A stretch of 5,247 nucleotides of DNA from Anaerolineales bacterium (GTDB lineage Bacteria > Chloroflexota > Anaerolineae > Anaerolineales > DRMV01): the NCBI GenBank assembly GCA_015491595.1, contig WFVP01000264.1, positions 1-5,247 on the forward strand. Reading direction: 5' to 3'. The notes below the pieces were generated by a model. That model ran no database searches, was not told the DNA's origin, and worked only from the letters and a program-made list of their open reading frames with translations. Below, one piece after another: positions 1 through 5,247 of this stretch (position 1 is its first letter; every line of letters starts with the position of its first letter). Made by a program: the position numbers and the translations under genes.

Positions 1-181
1 CACAAATTCTTTCTTCCTTATGGTCCTGAGCCCGGTTCGCTCTAAGCGAGAAGGACGGCCCCTATGGCTTCACCCTTCTGTTAGAACAGTGAAGAACCCT
101 GGCCACTGAACAGGCGTTTTCATGTTCGAACAGAGGCTGTTGCACAGACGCATTTCCGCGTTGTTGGAATAGTCCTGACCA
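1..181. other. Noncoding intergenic stretch with short inverted repeats
   Basis: No convincing gene is visible on either strand. The longest ATG-initiated frame noticed (20-109, plus) encodes 29 residues, has no ribosome binding site and has no recognisable content. The stretch is visibly less GC-rich than the genes. It contains the hexamer GAACAG three times (84-89, 108-113, 128-133). It also has several short inverted repeats: CTGTT-AG-AACAG (78-89), TGTTCGAACA (123-132), AACAG-AGG-CTGTT (129-141) and TCGCT-CTA-AGCGA (37-49). The last is flanked by a second short pairing, 23-27 with 52-56. These may be protein-binding sites or remnants of a repeat; no function can be assigned. Confidence 0.5.
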
Positions 182-270
182 GGTACGGGACCGAAGGAGA
201 GAAGAGATAATGTAGGCAGCGGCGAAGCCGCTGCCTACATTATCTGTTTATTTTCCGTAGGTCCTGTACC
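182..270. repeat. Long nested palindromic element (two-tier hairpin)
   Basis: Positions 182-192 pair with 260-270 as an 11-bp outer stem with one G·T wobble (187/265). Positions 205-223 pair with 227-245 as a perfect 19-bp inner stem closing on a GAA triloop. The intervening arms (193-204 and 246-259) also pair in part: 196-201 match 251-256 with two G·T wobbles. The 89 bases therefore form almost one continuous imperfect hairpin. The tip contains GCGAAGC (221-227 plus the preceding base), a sequence known to form a very stable DNA mini-hairpin. No convincing target-site duplication flanks it. It could be a REP/MITE-like intergenic repeat, an RNA structure, or an elaborate terminator. The structure is certain from sequence; the class is inferred. 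Confidence 0.75.
205..254. terminator. Candidate intrinsic, possibly bidirectional terminator
   Basis: A perfect 19-bp stem with a 3-base loop (205-245) is followed on the plus strand by a T-rich tract (243-254), which fits a Rho-independent terminator for rightward transcription. Read leftward, the hairpin lies about 60 bases past the stop codon of the oxidoreductase gene and is followed by a pyrimidine-rich but not T-only tail. It could therefore also end the minus-strand operon. The stem is longer than a typical terminator and its lower part is AT-rich, so a repeat element doing duty as a terminator is equally plausible. Confidence 0.45.
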
Positions 271-303
271 CTATAAGGCTATACGTTCAGACTAACCTCA
301 GGG

Positions 304-1335
304 TCATGCCAGGGATATCCAGGTATCCTGTTCGCTGCTGGCACGCACGGCCAATACGGCCCTTAACAAGTCTCGAGCCTGCGACAGGGGCTTCATGGAT
401 TCCTCCAGACCCGCCAGCACCCGCAGGAAGTGCTTCATCTCGTCGACATACATGGCATTCCAATCATATCGGGGCCAGGCAATGCGTTCCTCTTCCCCCG
501 TTTTCCCTCGGTACAGGCGCACCTCGTGGGGCGCAAAGGACCAGGTGGCCGTGCCCTCCGTGCCCAGGACCTCCAGACGACAGGTATAGCGCCGGTTCAG
601 GTAGTCCGTGTGCACCGAGGCCCGGGTCCCCTGCCGGAATTCCAGCCAGGCCTCCACCAGGTCTTCCGTTTCAATTTCCAGACTACCGGTATGGACCAAC
701 CAACCCTTCACCCGACTCACCGGCCCGAAAAGCCACCACAGGGTATCGAATTCGTGGATGCGGTCCAGCAGCACGCCGCCTCCCAGGTCCCGCCGCGCGC
801 TATACCCTTTGCGATAGTCCTCCCAGGGATGCCAGTCGGGGAGATACTGACCGAAAGTGGCCCGGGCGAACAGGGGGCGTCCCAGGGCGCCTTCTTCCAG
901 CCAGCGCTGCAAATGTTGCAAGCCGGGATGGAAACGAAAGTTGCACCCCACCAGGGTGTGCAACCCTCGTGCTTGTACCTCCTCCACCAGGCGGTCCACT
1001 CCTTCCATGGACGCCGCCAAAGGCTTTTCGATGAAGAGATGCACCCCGCGGCGGGCCAGGTCCAGCGCCTGGGGAATGTGGAACACCGGCGGCGAACACA
1101 CCAGCGCCACCTGGGGGCCGGCCTCCAGCACCGCCTCCCATTGGGTCCAGGCCTGCCCGCCCACCTCCTGGGCCAGGGCCTGAGCCCGGGCTTCATCCAC
1201 ATCAAAGGTCCAGATGCGTCGCGCGCCCAGGGCCTTGAGATTCCGGGCGTGGCGACGCCCGATGGAGCCACATCCCACGATGAGGAAGGTGGCCTCGTCC
1301 AGCCACTTCTGAAGAGCAGATGCCACCGGGCTCAC
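304..1335 (-). CDS. Gfo/Idh/MocA family NAD(P)-dependent oxidoreductase
   Basis: This 343-residue protein is of normal length for the family. Seen: an N-terminal Rossmann fold with the dinucleotide motif GCGSIG at residues 21-26 and a likely ribose-binding Asp near 45. The hallmark FIEKP follows at 101-105 (Lys104 the expected catalytic lysine), then a C-terminal substrate domain opening with DYRKGYSARRDLGGGVLLD and His194. The YRKxYSA...LGGGVLLDxxHExD pattern is the style I recall from oxidoreductases encoded in nonulosonic-acid (sialic/pseudaminic-type) and other surface-sugar clusters. The exact substrate cannot be read from sequence. The start is GTG at 1335, overlapping the dehydratase stop as GTGA, with a GGAGGA ribosome site about 8 bases upstream inside the preceding gene, so translation is probably coupled. 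It is the last gene of the operon. Known of the family: oxidation or reduction of a sugar hydroxyl/keto group in the cytoplasm. Inferred: a modifying step on the activated sugar made by the upstream enzyme. Confidence 0.88.
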   Translation of the reverse strand: MSPVASALQKWLDEATFLIVGCGSIGRRHARNLKALGARRIWTFDVDEARAQALAQEVGGQAWTQWEAVLEAGPQVALVCSPPVFHIPQALDLARRGVHLFIEKPLAASMEGVDRLVEEVQARGLHTLVGCNFRFHPGLQHLQRWLEEGALGRPLFARATFGQYLPDWHPWEDYRKGYSARRDLGGGVLLDRIHEFDTLWWLFGPVSRVKGWLVHTGSLEIETEDLVEAWLEFRQGTRASVHTDYLNRRYTCRLEVLGTEGTATWSFAPHEVRLYRGKTGEEERIAWPRYDWNAMYVDEMKHFLRVLAGLEESMKPLSQARDLLRAVLAVRASSEQDTWISLA

Positions 1336-2378
1336 GACCCTTCCTCCGAGGGAAAGCCGTTCAACTGACCAGAACGTCGCATCTCTTCCTCAATCGGACG
1401 CACCAGTTCCCGCAATTCCTCCACCGTGAGCCATCGGGTATTCGTGTTGCTGGCGTAACGAAAGCCCTCGGGCAGGGACTTCCCCTTGCGCTGCCATTCC
1501 CGGCCGAACCAGGCGATGTCCTGCAAGGGTAACGGCAGGATGACGAACATGTCCGGCAGTTCCACCGTGTAGCGCGCTTCATCCTCGTGGATGAGCACCT
1601 CGTGAAGTTTTTCCCCGGGGCGGATGCCGATGTACTCGATTTCGGCCTCCGGCGCGATGGCTTTCACCAGGTCCATGACCTTCATACTGGGGATTTTGGG
1701 CACGAACACCTCGCCTCCTGTCATCTGCTCGATGGCGCGAATCACGAAACGCACGCCCTGCTCCAGGGAAATCCAAAAACGGGTCATGCGGGGGTCGGTC
1801 ACGGTGATGCGGCCCGTTTGCCGCTGCTTCAGGAAGAGGGGCACCACACTCCCTCGACTGCCGATGACGTTCCCGTAACGCACACAACTGAAGCGGGTAT
1901 GGGTATGGGCCGCGTAGACGTTGCTCTGGATGACCAGTTTCTCCGCGGCCAGCTTCGTGGCCCCGTACAGGTTGATGGGGTTGACCGCTTTGTCGGTGCT
2001 CAGCATGAGCACCTTCTCCACGCCCGCGTCCAGGGCGGCCTCCACGACATTGGCGCTTCCCAGGATGTTCGTCTTGATGGCCTCCATGGGGTTGTATTCG
2101 CACGCGGGCACTTGCTTGAGCGCCGCGGCATGCACCACAATGTCCACACCCATCATGGCCCGCCGCAAACGGTCCCGGTCCCGCACGTCCCCAATGAAGT
2201 ACCGCAGACTGGGGTGGTCGAACCCCAACACCCGTTGCATCTCGTACTGCTTCAACTCGTCTCGGCTGAAGATGATGATTTTTCGGGGATGGTATTCCTT
2301 GAGCATCAATTCCACGAATTTCTTGCCAAAGGAGCCCGTACCGCCGGTGATGAGCACCACTTTGTCCTTCCAGTTCAT
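1332..2378 (-). CDS. pseB: UDP-N-acetylglucosamine 4,6-dehydratase (inverting), PseB type
   Basis: A 348-residue cytoplasmic extended short-chain dehydrogenase. Seen: glycine-rich NAD(P) motif TGGTGSFG at residues 11-18; GDVRDRDRL at 63-71; the family signature AALKQVPACEYNPMEAIKTN at 85-104; STDKAVNPINLYGATK at 127-142, holding the catalytic Thr/Asp/Lys triplet (128-130) and the Tyr138-xxx-Lys142 pair; GNVIGSRGSV at 169-178; and RPGEKLHE at 253-260. Known: this family removes water from UDP-GlcNAc with C5 inversion, giving UDP-2-acetamido-2,6-dideoxy-L-arabino-hexos-4-ulose. That is the first step to pseudaminic acid, and close relatives (CapE/WbjB) start the UDP-L-FucNAc route. No aminotransferase or later enzyme lies in the window, so the end product is open. 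The ATG at 2378 has a GAGGTG ribosome site (minus strand of 2383-2388). It lies 24 bases after the upstream gene and overlaps the downstream GTG start, so all three genes look co-transcribed. Confidence 0.88.
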   Translation of the reverse strand: MNWKDKVVLITGGTGSFGKKFVELMLKEYHPRKIIIFSRDELKQYEMQRVLGFDHPSLRYFIGDVRDRDRLRRAMMGVDIVVHAAALKQVPACEYNPMEAIKTNILGSANVVEAALDAGVEKVLMLSTDKAVNPINLYGATKLAAEKLVIQSNVYAAHTHTRFSCVRYGNVIGSRGSVVPLFLKQRQTGRITVTDPRMTRFWISLEQGVRFVIRAIEQMTGGEVFVPKIPSMKVMDLVKAIAPEAEIEYIGIRPGEKLHEVLIHEDEARYTVELPDMFVILPLPLQDIAWFGREWQRKGKSLPEGFRYASNTNTRWLTVEELRELVRPIEEEMRRSGQLNGFPSEEGS

Positions 2379-2402
2379 AACGCACCTCGCGCATCAAGAT
2401 TC

Positions 2403-4025
2403 TCAAACCGATGCCGTCTCAGGCGTCCGCCAGGGAAGCGGTTCGCCCACCAACTGGTCCCAGGTGGGGAAATACAGGGGGTTCCGAAGCACCTGAGCCG
2501 GTCGTCGCTCAGGACGCTGCAAGAGTTGCGGCAGGATGAGGAGGTTCCAGGGATAGGGGCGGGGAAATCGATAGAAAAAGGTGTAGGCGAAACGCCAGGC
2601 CAATTCCTGTTGTTCAGGTGTGGGAGCCAACTCCTGGGGCCGGGTCAGCAGGCCGTGCAACAGGTCCCAGTATTCCTCCCAGGTGGTCGGGTCGAGGGTG
2701 AACCCCTTACCCCGGTAATAGGCCCGACCTGCCACCACCACCGGGACGCCCTGCAACACCATTTCCATCCCGATGGTGGACGTGTACACCAGGCCGGCGG
2801 TGGCCAGAGGAACCAGGTCGAAGGTGTTGATGGGCGCGTCCGCGGGAATGAGCACAATGTTCTTTGCACCCGGAGGCCAGGCGTCCCGCACCACCTGGGC
2901 CATGGACAGGCCTTGCGGGTCCAGCAACTTCTCCCCGGGATGCACGCGGATGACCAACTGGGCCTCGGGATGTCGGGCGAAGAAGTCCAGCGTGCGCTTC
3001 ACCCAGTCCGTCAGGCCCCGGGTGAAGACCTGGGCCCCCAGGACCACCGAATCTCCAAACACGTTGGGCGCGAGGAGAAAGAGAGGGCGCTCCGGGTCCA
3101 GCCCCAACTTGCGCGCCACTTCCAGACTGCCCTGGGGCGGAACCTCCTGCCATTGACGCTGGGAGCGCTCCCAGATGCGACCCTGCCAGCGGTCCTCCAT
3201 AGCCCGTCGTATGCGGGCAGCCTCTTCGGGGGTCAGGGGTTGATGGCGATACCGGGCCCACAGGTCTTCCACGTTCAGGCGCATGACCGGATCCTGTTGG
3301 CTCAGCCACATGTGGTCCTTCTGCTCGTCGAACTCGAAGGTCATCACCGGCAATCCCAGCCGGCGTCCGACATGGTAGGCCACACCGAACTCCAAAATCA
3401 ACCCGTTGGGCACCAGCAGGGCCTGGGGGCGCCGTTGGGTCAGGAAACGCCACAGACGGCGGGCGGCGTCGCGATTGCGGGCCCGGCGCACACGCCATAG
3501 AGGATGGTCCTCGGCCACCTCCTCCCGCTGCAGGGCGTATTGCATGTCAAAGGCGTCCACTTCCTCCAGCGCGGGTTCCAGGTCCGGGGGATATGTCCCG
3601 GGAGGCTCCCGCAAGAGGGAGCGCACCTCCACGATGCGGGCCAGGGGACGCAGGATGTGGCGCAGGTAGGCCTCTCGTTGCCACAGGGCGTAATCGGAGA
3701 TGGGGGTGAACCAGTCCCGGTAGGGCCAGAAGAGAAGGGTCACGCGGTGCCCCCGACCCGCCAGGGCAAGGGCCAATAAACTGTTGTGAAGCATCCAGCG
3801 GTCATGCAGGGTAAAAAGGACCACTTCCTTGCCCTTCTCGCCAAACGATGGCTCCACCAAGGGCAAGGTTTCCTCGACCCATTCCGCCAAGTGGGCAGCC
3901 AGGAACTGGGCACTCTCCTTTCCCAGCGGCGCTTTGCGCAGCCGCCACTTCCAGTCCCATTCTGCCAATCGGGGATATTGACCCAGAAAATGAAGAACGC
4001 GCGCTTTCCAAGTCCCTTTTGCCAT
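2403..4025 (-). CDS. Capsule polysaccharide synthesis protein, KpsS/KpsC-like putative glycosyltransferase
   Basis: A 540-residue protein, first in the operon. Seen: no signal peptide or clear membrane segment; a first Rossmann-like half with VVLFTLHDRWMLHNSLLALALAGRGH (68-93); PNGLILEFGVAYHVGRRLGLPVMTFE (206-231), the usual 'who else can see this name' segment before the domain linker; then a second half with LAPNVFGDS (318-326), LVIRVHPGE (357-365), a NTFDLVPLA segment (400-408) and YTSTIGMEMVLQGVPVVVAGRAYYRGKGFT (split here: 414-428 and 429-443). The HP motif followed by STxGxE, GxPVVV and GRAYYRxKGFT is typical of Capsule_synth (KpsC/KpsS Kdo-transferase-like) GT-B proteins. Known: such proteins add Kdo or related acidic sugars to capsule lipid anchors. 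Inferred: transfer of a nonulosonate or similar sugar during surface-glycan assembly; donor and acceptor are unknown. The ATG at 4025 has a weak GGATGG ribosome site (4030-4035); two nearby upstream ATGs are out of frame. Confidence 0.72.
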   Translation of the reverse strand: MAKGTWKARVLHFLGQYPRLAEWDWKWRLRKAPLGKESAQFLAAHLAEWVEETLPLVEPSFGEKGKEVVLFTLHDRWMLHNSLLALALAGRGHRVTLLFWPYRDWFTPISDYALWQREAYLRHILRPLARIVEVRSLLREPPGTYPPDLEPALEEVDAFDMQYALQREEVAEDHPLWRVRRARNRDAARRLWRFLTQRRPQALLVPNGLILEFGVAYHVGRRLGLPVMTFEFDEQKDHMWLSQQDPVMRLNVEDLWARYRHQPLTPEEAARIRRAMEDRWQGRIWERSQRQWQEVPPQGSLEVARKLGLDPERPLFLLAPNVFGDSVVLGAQVFTRGLTDWVKRTLDFFARHPEAQLVIRVHPGEKLLDPQGLSMAQVVRDAWPPGAKNIVLIPADAPINTFDLVPLATAGLVYTSTIGMEMVLQGVPVVVAGRAYYRGKGFTLDPTTWEEYWDLLHGLLTRPQELAPTPEQQELAWRFAYTFFYRFPRPYPWNLLILPQLLQRPERRPAQVLRNPLYFPTWDQLVGEPLPWRTPETASV

Positions 4026-4046
4026 GCATCCATCCAGATAGAGGAT

Positions 4047-4074
4047 TTGCGTTTCCTTGCGGCCGCATTATACT
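4047..4074 (+). promoter_or_regulatory. Probable murI promoter overlapping the divergent one
   Basis: TATACT (4069-4074) matches five of six -10 consensus bases. A weak -35, TTGCGT (4047-4052), lies 16 bases upstream. The start would be near 4081, giving a leader of only about a dozen bases that carries the murI ribosome site. The -10 shares four bases with the opposite-strand TATAAT, so polymerase could not occupy both at once. The weak -35 makes this call less sure than the divergent promoter. Confidence 0.5.
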
Positions 4075-4095
4075 CCCTGAATCGGAGGATGTCAT
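4067..4095 (-). promoter_or_regulatory. Sigma-70-type promoter of the glycan operon
   Basis: Read on the minus strand, a perfect TATAAT -10 (4072 to 4067) lies exactly 17 bases downstream of ATGACA (4095 to 4090), which matches five of six bases of the TTGACA -35 consensus. Transcription would start near 4060, leaving a leader of about 35 bases before the ATG at 4025. The -35 hexamer overlaps the first two bases of the murI start codon, and the spacer covers the murI ribosome site. The palindrome GCGGCCGC (4059-4066) sits at the expected start point. It is the best promoter match noticed in the window. Confidence 0.72.
4084..4088 (+). promoter_or_regulatory. murI ribosome binding site that fixes the start
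   Basis: GGAGG stands five bases before the ATG at 4094. The reading frame is open upstream to an ATG at 3848, but that extension is antisense to the capsule gene and the divergent promoters. This site and the family's usual length both select 4094. Confidence 0.85.
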
Positions 4096-4915
4096 GCGGG
4101 AAGGGGAAAAACCGATAGGTGTGGTGGATTCGGGCATCGGGGGATTGTCGGTTCTGCAGGCCCTGGTGAACCGACTCCCCCGGGAACGGTGGCTGTACTT
4201 CGCGGACCAGGCCCATTTGCCCTACGGCGCCCGGCCGGCGTCCGAACTCCGCCGTTTTGGGCGGCGCATCGTCGCTTTCCTCCTGGAGCAGGGCATCAAG
4301 GCCCTGGTGGTGGCCTGCAACACCCTCTCGGCCGCAGCACTGGACGACTTGCGGGCCGCCTTCCCCCACCTGCCCATTGTGGGCATGGAACCCGCGGTCA
4401 AGCCCGCGGCCCAGACATCCCAAAAGGGCGTCATCGGGGTGTTGGCCACCCGCATGACCCTGCGCAGCGAGCGTTACCTGCGCTTGAAGGAGCGTTTTGG
4501 GCAGGGCAAGCGTTTCCTGGAGGACCCCTGCGTCGGGTTGGTGGAACGCATCGAATCCGGCGATGTGGACGGACCCGCCACCCAGGCCCTGCTGGAACGC
4601 GTCCTCACCCCCATGAAGCAGGCCGGTGTGGACACGGTGGTGCTGGGGTGCACCCATTACCCCTTCGTGCTGCCCCACATTCGCCGTTTCCTGGGGCCTC
4701 AGGTGACCATCCTGAACCCCGCGGAAGCCGTGGCCCGGCACCTGGCAAGGGTGCTGGAGTCCCGCAACCTGCTGCGCCAGGATGGGCCCGGTGCAGTGCT
4801 CGGGTACTTCACTACCGGGCCGGCCGAGGCCCTTGTCCGTCAGGTCCGACATCTCACCCCGGAACTGGAAGCGCCCGTCCAATCCCTTCCCCACTTCTGG
4901 CAGGAGGAGACATGA
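4094..4915 (+). CDS. murI: Glutamate racemase
   Basis: A 273-residue cytoplasmic enzyme of usual family length that interconverts L- and D-glutamate without a cofactor, supplying D-glutamate to MurD for peptidoglycan. Seen: IGVVDSGIGGLSVL at residues 8-21 (Asp12, Ser13); YFADQAHLPYG at 35-45; VACNT at 73-77, carrying the first catalytic cysteine (Cys75); IVGMEPAVKPA at 95-105; VERIESG at 150-156; and LGCTHYPF at 184-191, carrying the second catalytic cysteine (Cys186) and His188. Both halves of the two-base mechanism are therefore intact. Near the C-terminus the common D(P/S)(A/G)EAVA reads NPAEAVA (208-214), a mild substitution outside the catalytic pair. The start at 4094 is set by GGAGG. 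The gene is transcribed away from the glycan operon and its stop overlaps the next start as ATGA. Confidence 0.96.
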   Translation: MREGEKPIGVVDSGIGGLSVLQALVNRLPRERWLYFADQAHLPYGARPASELRRFGRRIVAFLLEQGIKALVVACNTLSAAALDDLRAAFPHLPIVGMEPAVKPAAQTSQKGVIGVLATRMTLRSERYLRLKERFGQGKRFLEDPCVGLVERIESGDVDGPATQALLERVLTPMKQAGVDTVVLGCTHYPFVLPHIRRFLGPQVTILNPAEAVARHLARVLESRNLLRQDGPGAVLGYFTTGPAEALVRQVRHLTPELEAPVQSLPHFWQEET

Positions 4916-5247
4916 CCCAGCGCCAGTTGGTGATTCGCGCTGTGACCCTGTTCGCCCACCTCCCACACCCGCAGGAAGCCACCGCGCGCCTGATGGAAAT
5001 TCGGGATGCGGGCATGCAACTGCGCGACCTGTTGCAGCAAGCCGGCTTCCAGGTCCAAACGCTGCGCGTGGCCCTGGATGGGTTCACCCATTGGGGCCGC
5101 CAACTGGAACCGGTGGTGGAGGCAACGGCTCACGTGCTGGAAGCCCTGGGCCCGGAGTTCTTCGTGAACCTGGGCGTTGTGAGCCCGGAGGACCCCAAGG
5201 GGTATGCCTGGCTTCCGGAACTCATGCGCCGTTTCCGGGTATACGCC
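4912..5247 (+). CDS. DUF711-like protein, 5' part (runs off the window)
   Basis: An open frame of 112 codons from the ATG at 4912 to the window edge with no stop. It has an AGGAGG ribosome site at 4902-4907, four bases before the ATG, and overlaps the murI stop as ATGA, so translation is likely coupled. Seen: an N-terminal VIRAVTLFAHLP segment (7-18), then a helical stretch, AGFQVQTLRVAL (44-55), and FFVNLGVVSPEDPKGYAWLPEL (split: 83-93 and 94-104). The 'IRxxTLF ... GFxVQTxRVA ... LPEL' order resembles the start of DUF711/UPF0210 proteins, whose biochemical role I do not know. There is no signal peptide or membrane segment in the visible part. A role in D-glutamate or wall metabolism would be a guess from position only. 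The family call rests on about a third of the protein or less. Confidence 0.6.
   Translation, partial: MTQRQLVIRAVTLFAHLPHPQEATARLMEIRDAGMQLRDLLQQAGFQVQTLRVALDGFTHWGRQLEPVVEATAHVLEALGPEFFVNLGVVSPEDPKGYAWLPELMRRFRVYA

Noticed and set aside
1..19. Start of a leftward gene with GTG at 1-3 and AAGGAAG upstream
   Set aside because: Only three bases of the would-be coding region are in the window, so it cannot be supported.
20..109. Possible 29-residue plus-strand peptide
   Set aside because: There is no ribosome site, no recognisable motif and no support from neighbours.
78..147. LexA/SOS box
   Set aside because: CTGT...ACAG spacings here (four and three bases) do not fit the known CTGT-N8-ACAG, and no GAAC-N4-GTTC is present, so the sites are reported only as short repeats.
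182..270. CRISPR repeat or insertion-sequence end
   Set aside because: There is a single copy with no spacer-repeat periodicity, no transposase and no evident target-site duplication.
306..1368. Overlapping plus-strand open frames (242 and 312 codons)
   Set aside because: Both are antisense to the clearly recognised oxidoreductase gene and have no motifs or ribosome sites.
1587..3500. Plus-strand open frame of 637 codons
   Set aside because: It is wholly antisense to the dehydratase and capsule genes, spans their intergenic gap, has His/Gln/Gly-rich low-information composition and lacks family motifs. It is a by-product of strong GC bias at codon positions.
3848..4093. 82-residue N-terminal extension of MurI
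   Set aside because: The extension runs antisense through the capsule gene and promoter region. The family starts close to the VDSGIGG motif, and GGAGG supports 4094.
3740..4966. Minus-strand open frame of 408 codons opposite murI
   Set aside because: It covers murI, the divergent promoters and the start of the capsule gene in another frame. MurI motifs on the plus strand are decisive.

Overview
The window comes from a GC-rich bacterium with tightly packed genes, clear Shine-Dalgarno sites and ATGA/GTGA stop-start overlaps. MurI, and so a peptidoglycan wall, indicates Bacteria. Protein flavour, GC bias and an intergenic palindrome with GTAGG...CCTAC arms remind me of Chloroflexota (Anaerolineae-like). 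That is a weak impression from memory, not a demonstrated placement.

Layout: positions 1-303 are noncoding and less GC-rich than the rest. They hold an unusually well-paired palindromic element (182-270) with a perfect 19-bp core stem (205-245). Positions 304-4025 are a three-gene minus-strand operon, read right to left: a KpsS/Capsule_synth-type putative glycosyltransferase (2403-4025), a PseB-type UDP-GlcNAc 4,6-dehydratase (1332-2378) and a Gfo/Idh/MocA oxidoreductase (304-1335). The last two overlap as GTGA. Positions 4026-4093 are a compact divergent promoter region. Glutamate racemase murI (4094-4915, plus) follows, overlapping by ATGA the start of a DUF711-like gene (4912 onward) that runs off the right edge.

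How the genes fit together: the minus operon looks like part of a surface-glycan locus. The dehydratase would make a 4-keto-6-deoxy-HexNAc nucleotide sugar. The oxidoreductase carries the motif style I associate with nonulosonic-acid clusters. The large first protein resembles Kdo/capsule transferases. Other steps of a pseudaminic-acid or FucNAc pathway are not in the window. The plus side starts with D-glutamate supply for peptidoglycan.

The most notable signals are the overlapping divergent -10 elements between the two units, with the operon's -35 lying over the murI start codon, and the nested palindrome downstream of the operon. I do not see a clearly novel defence or mobile system.
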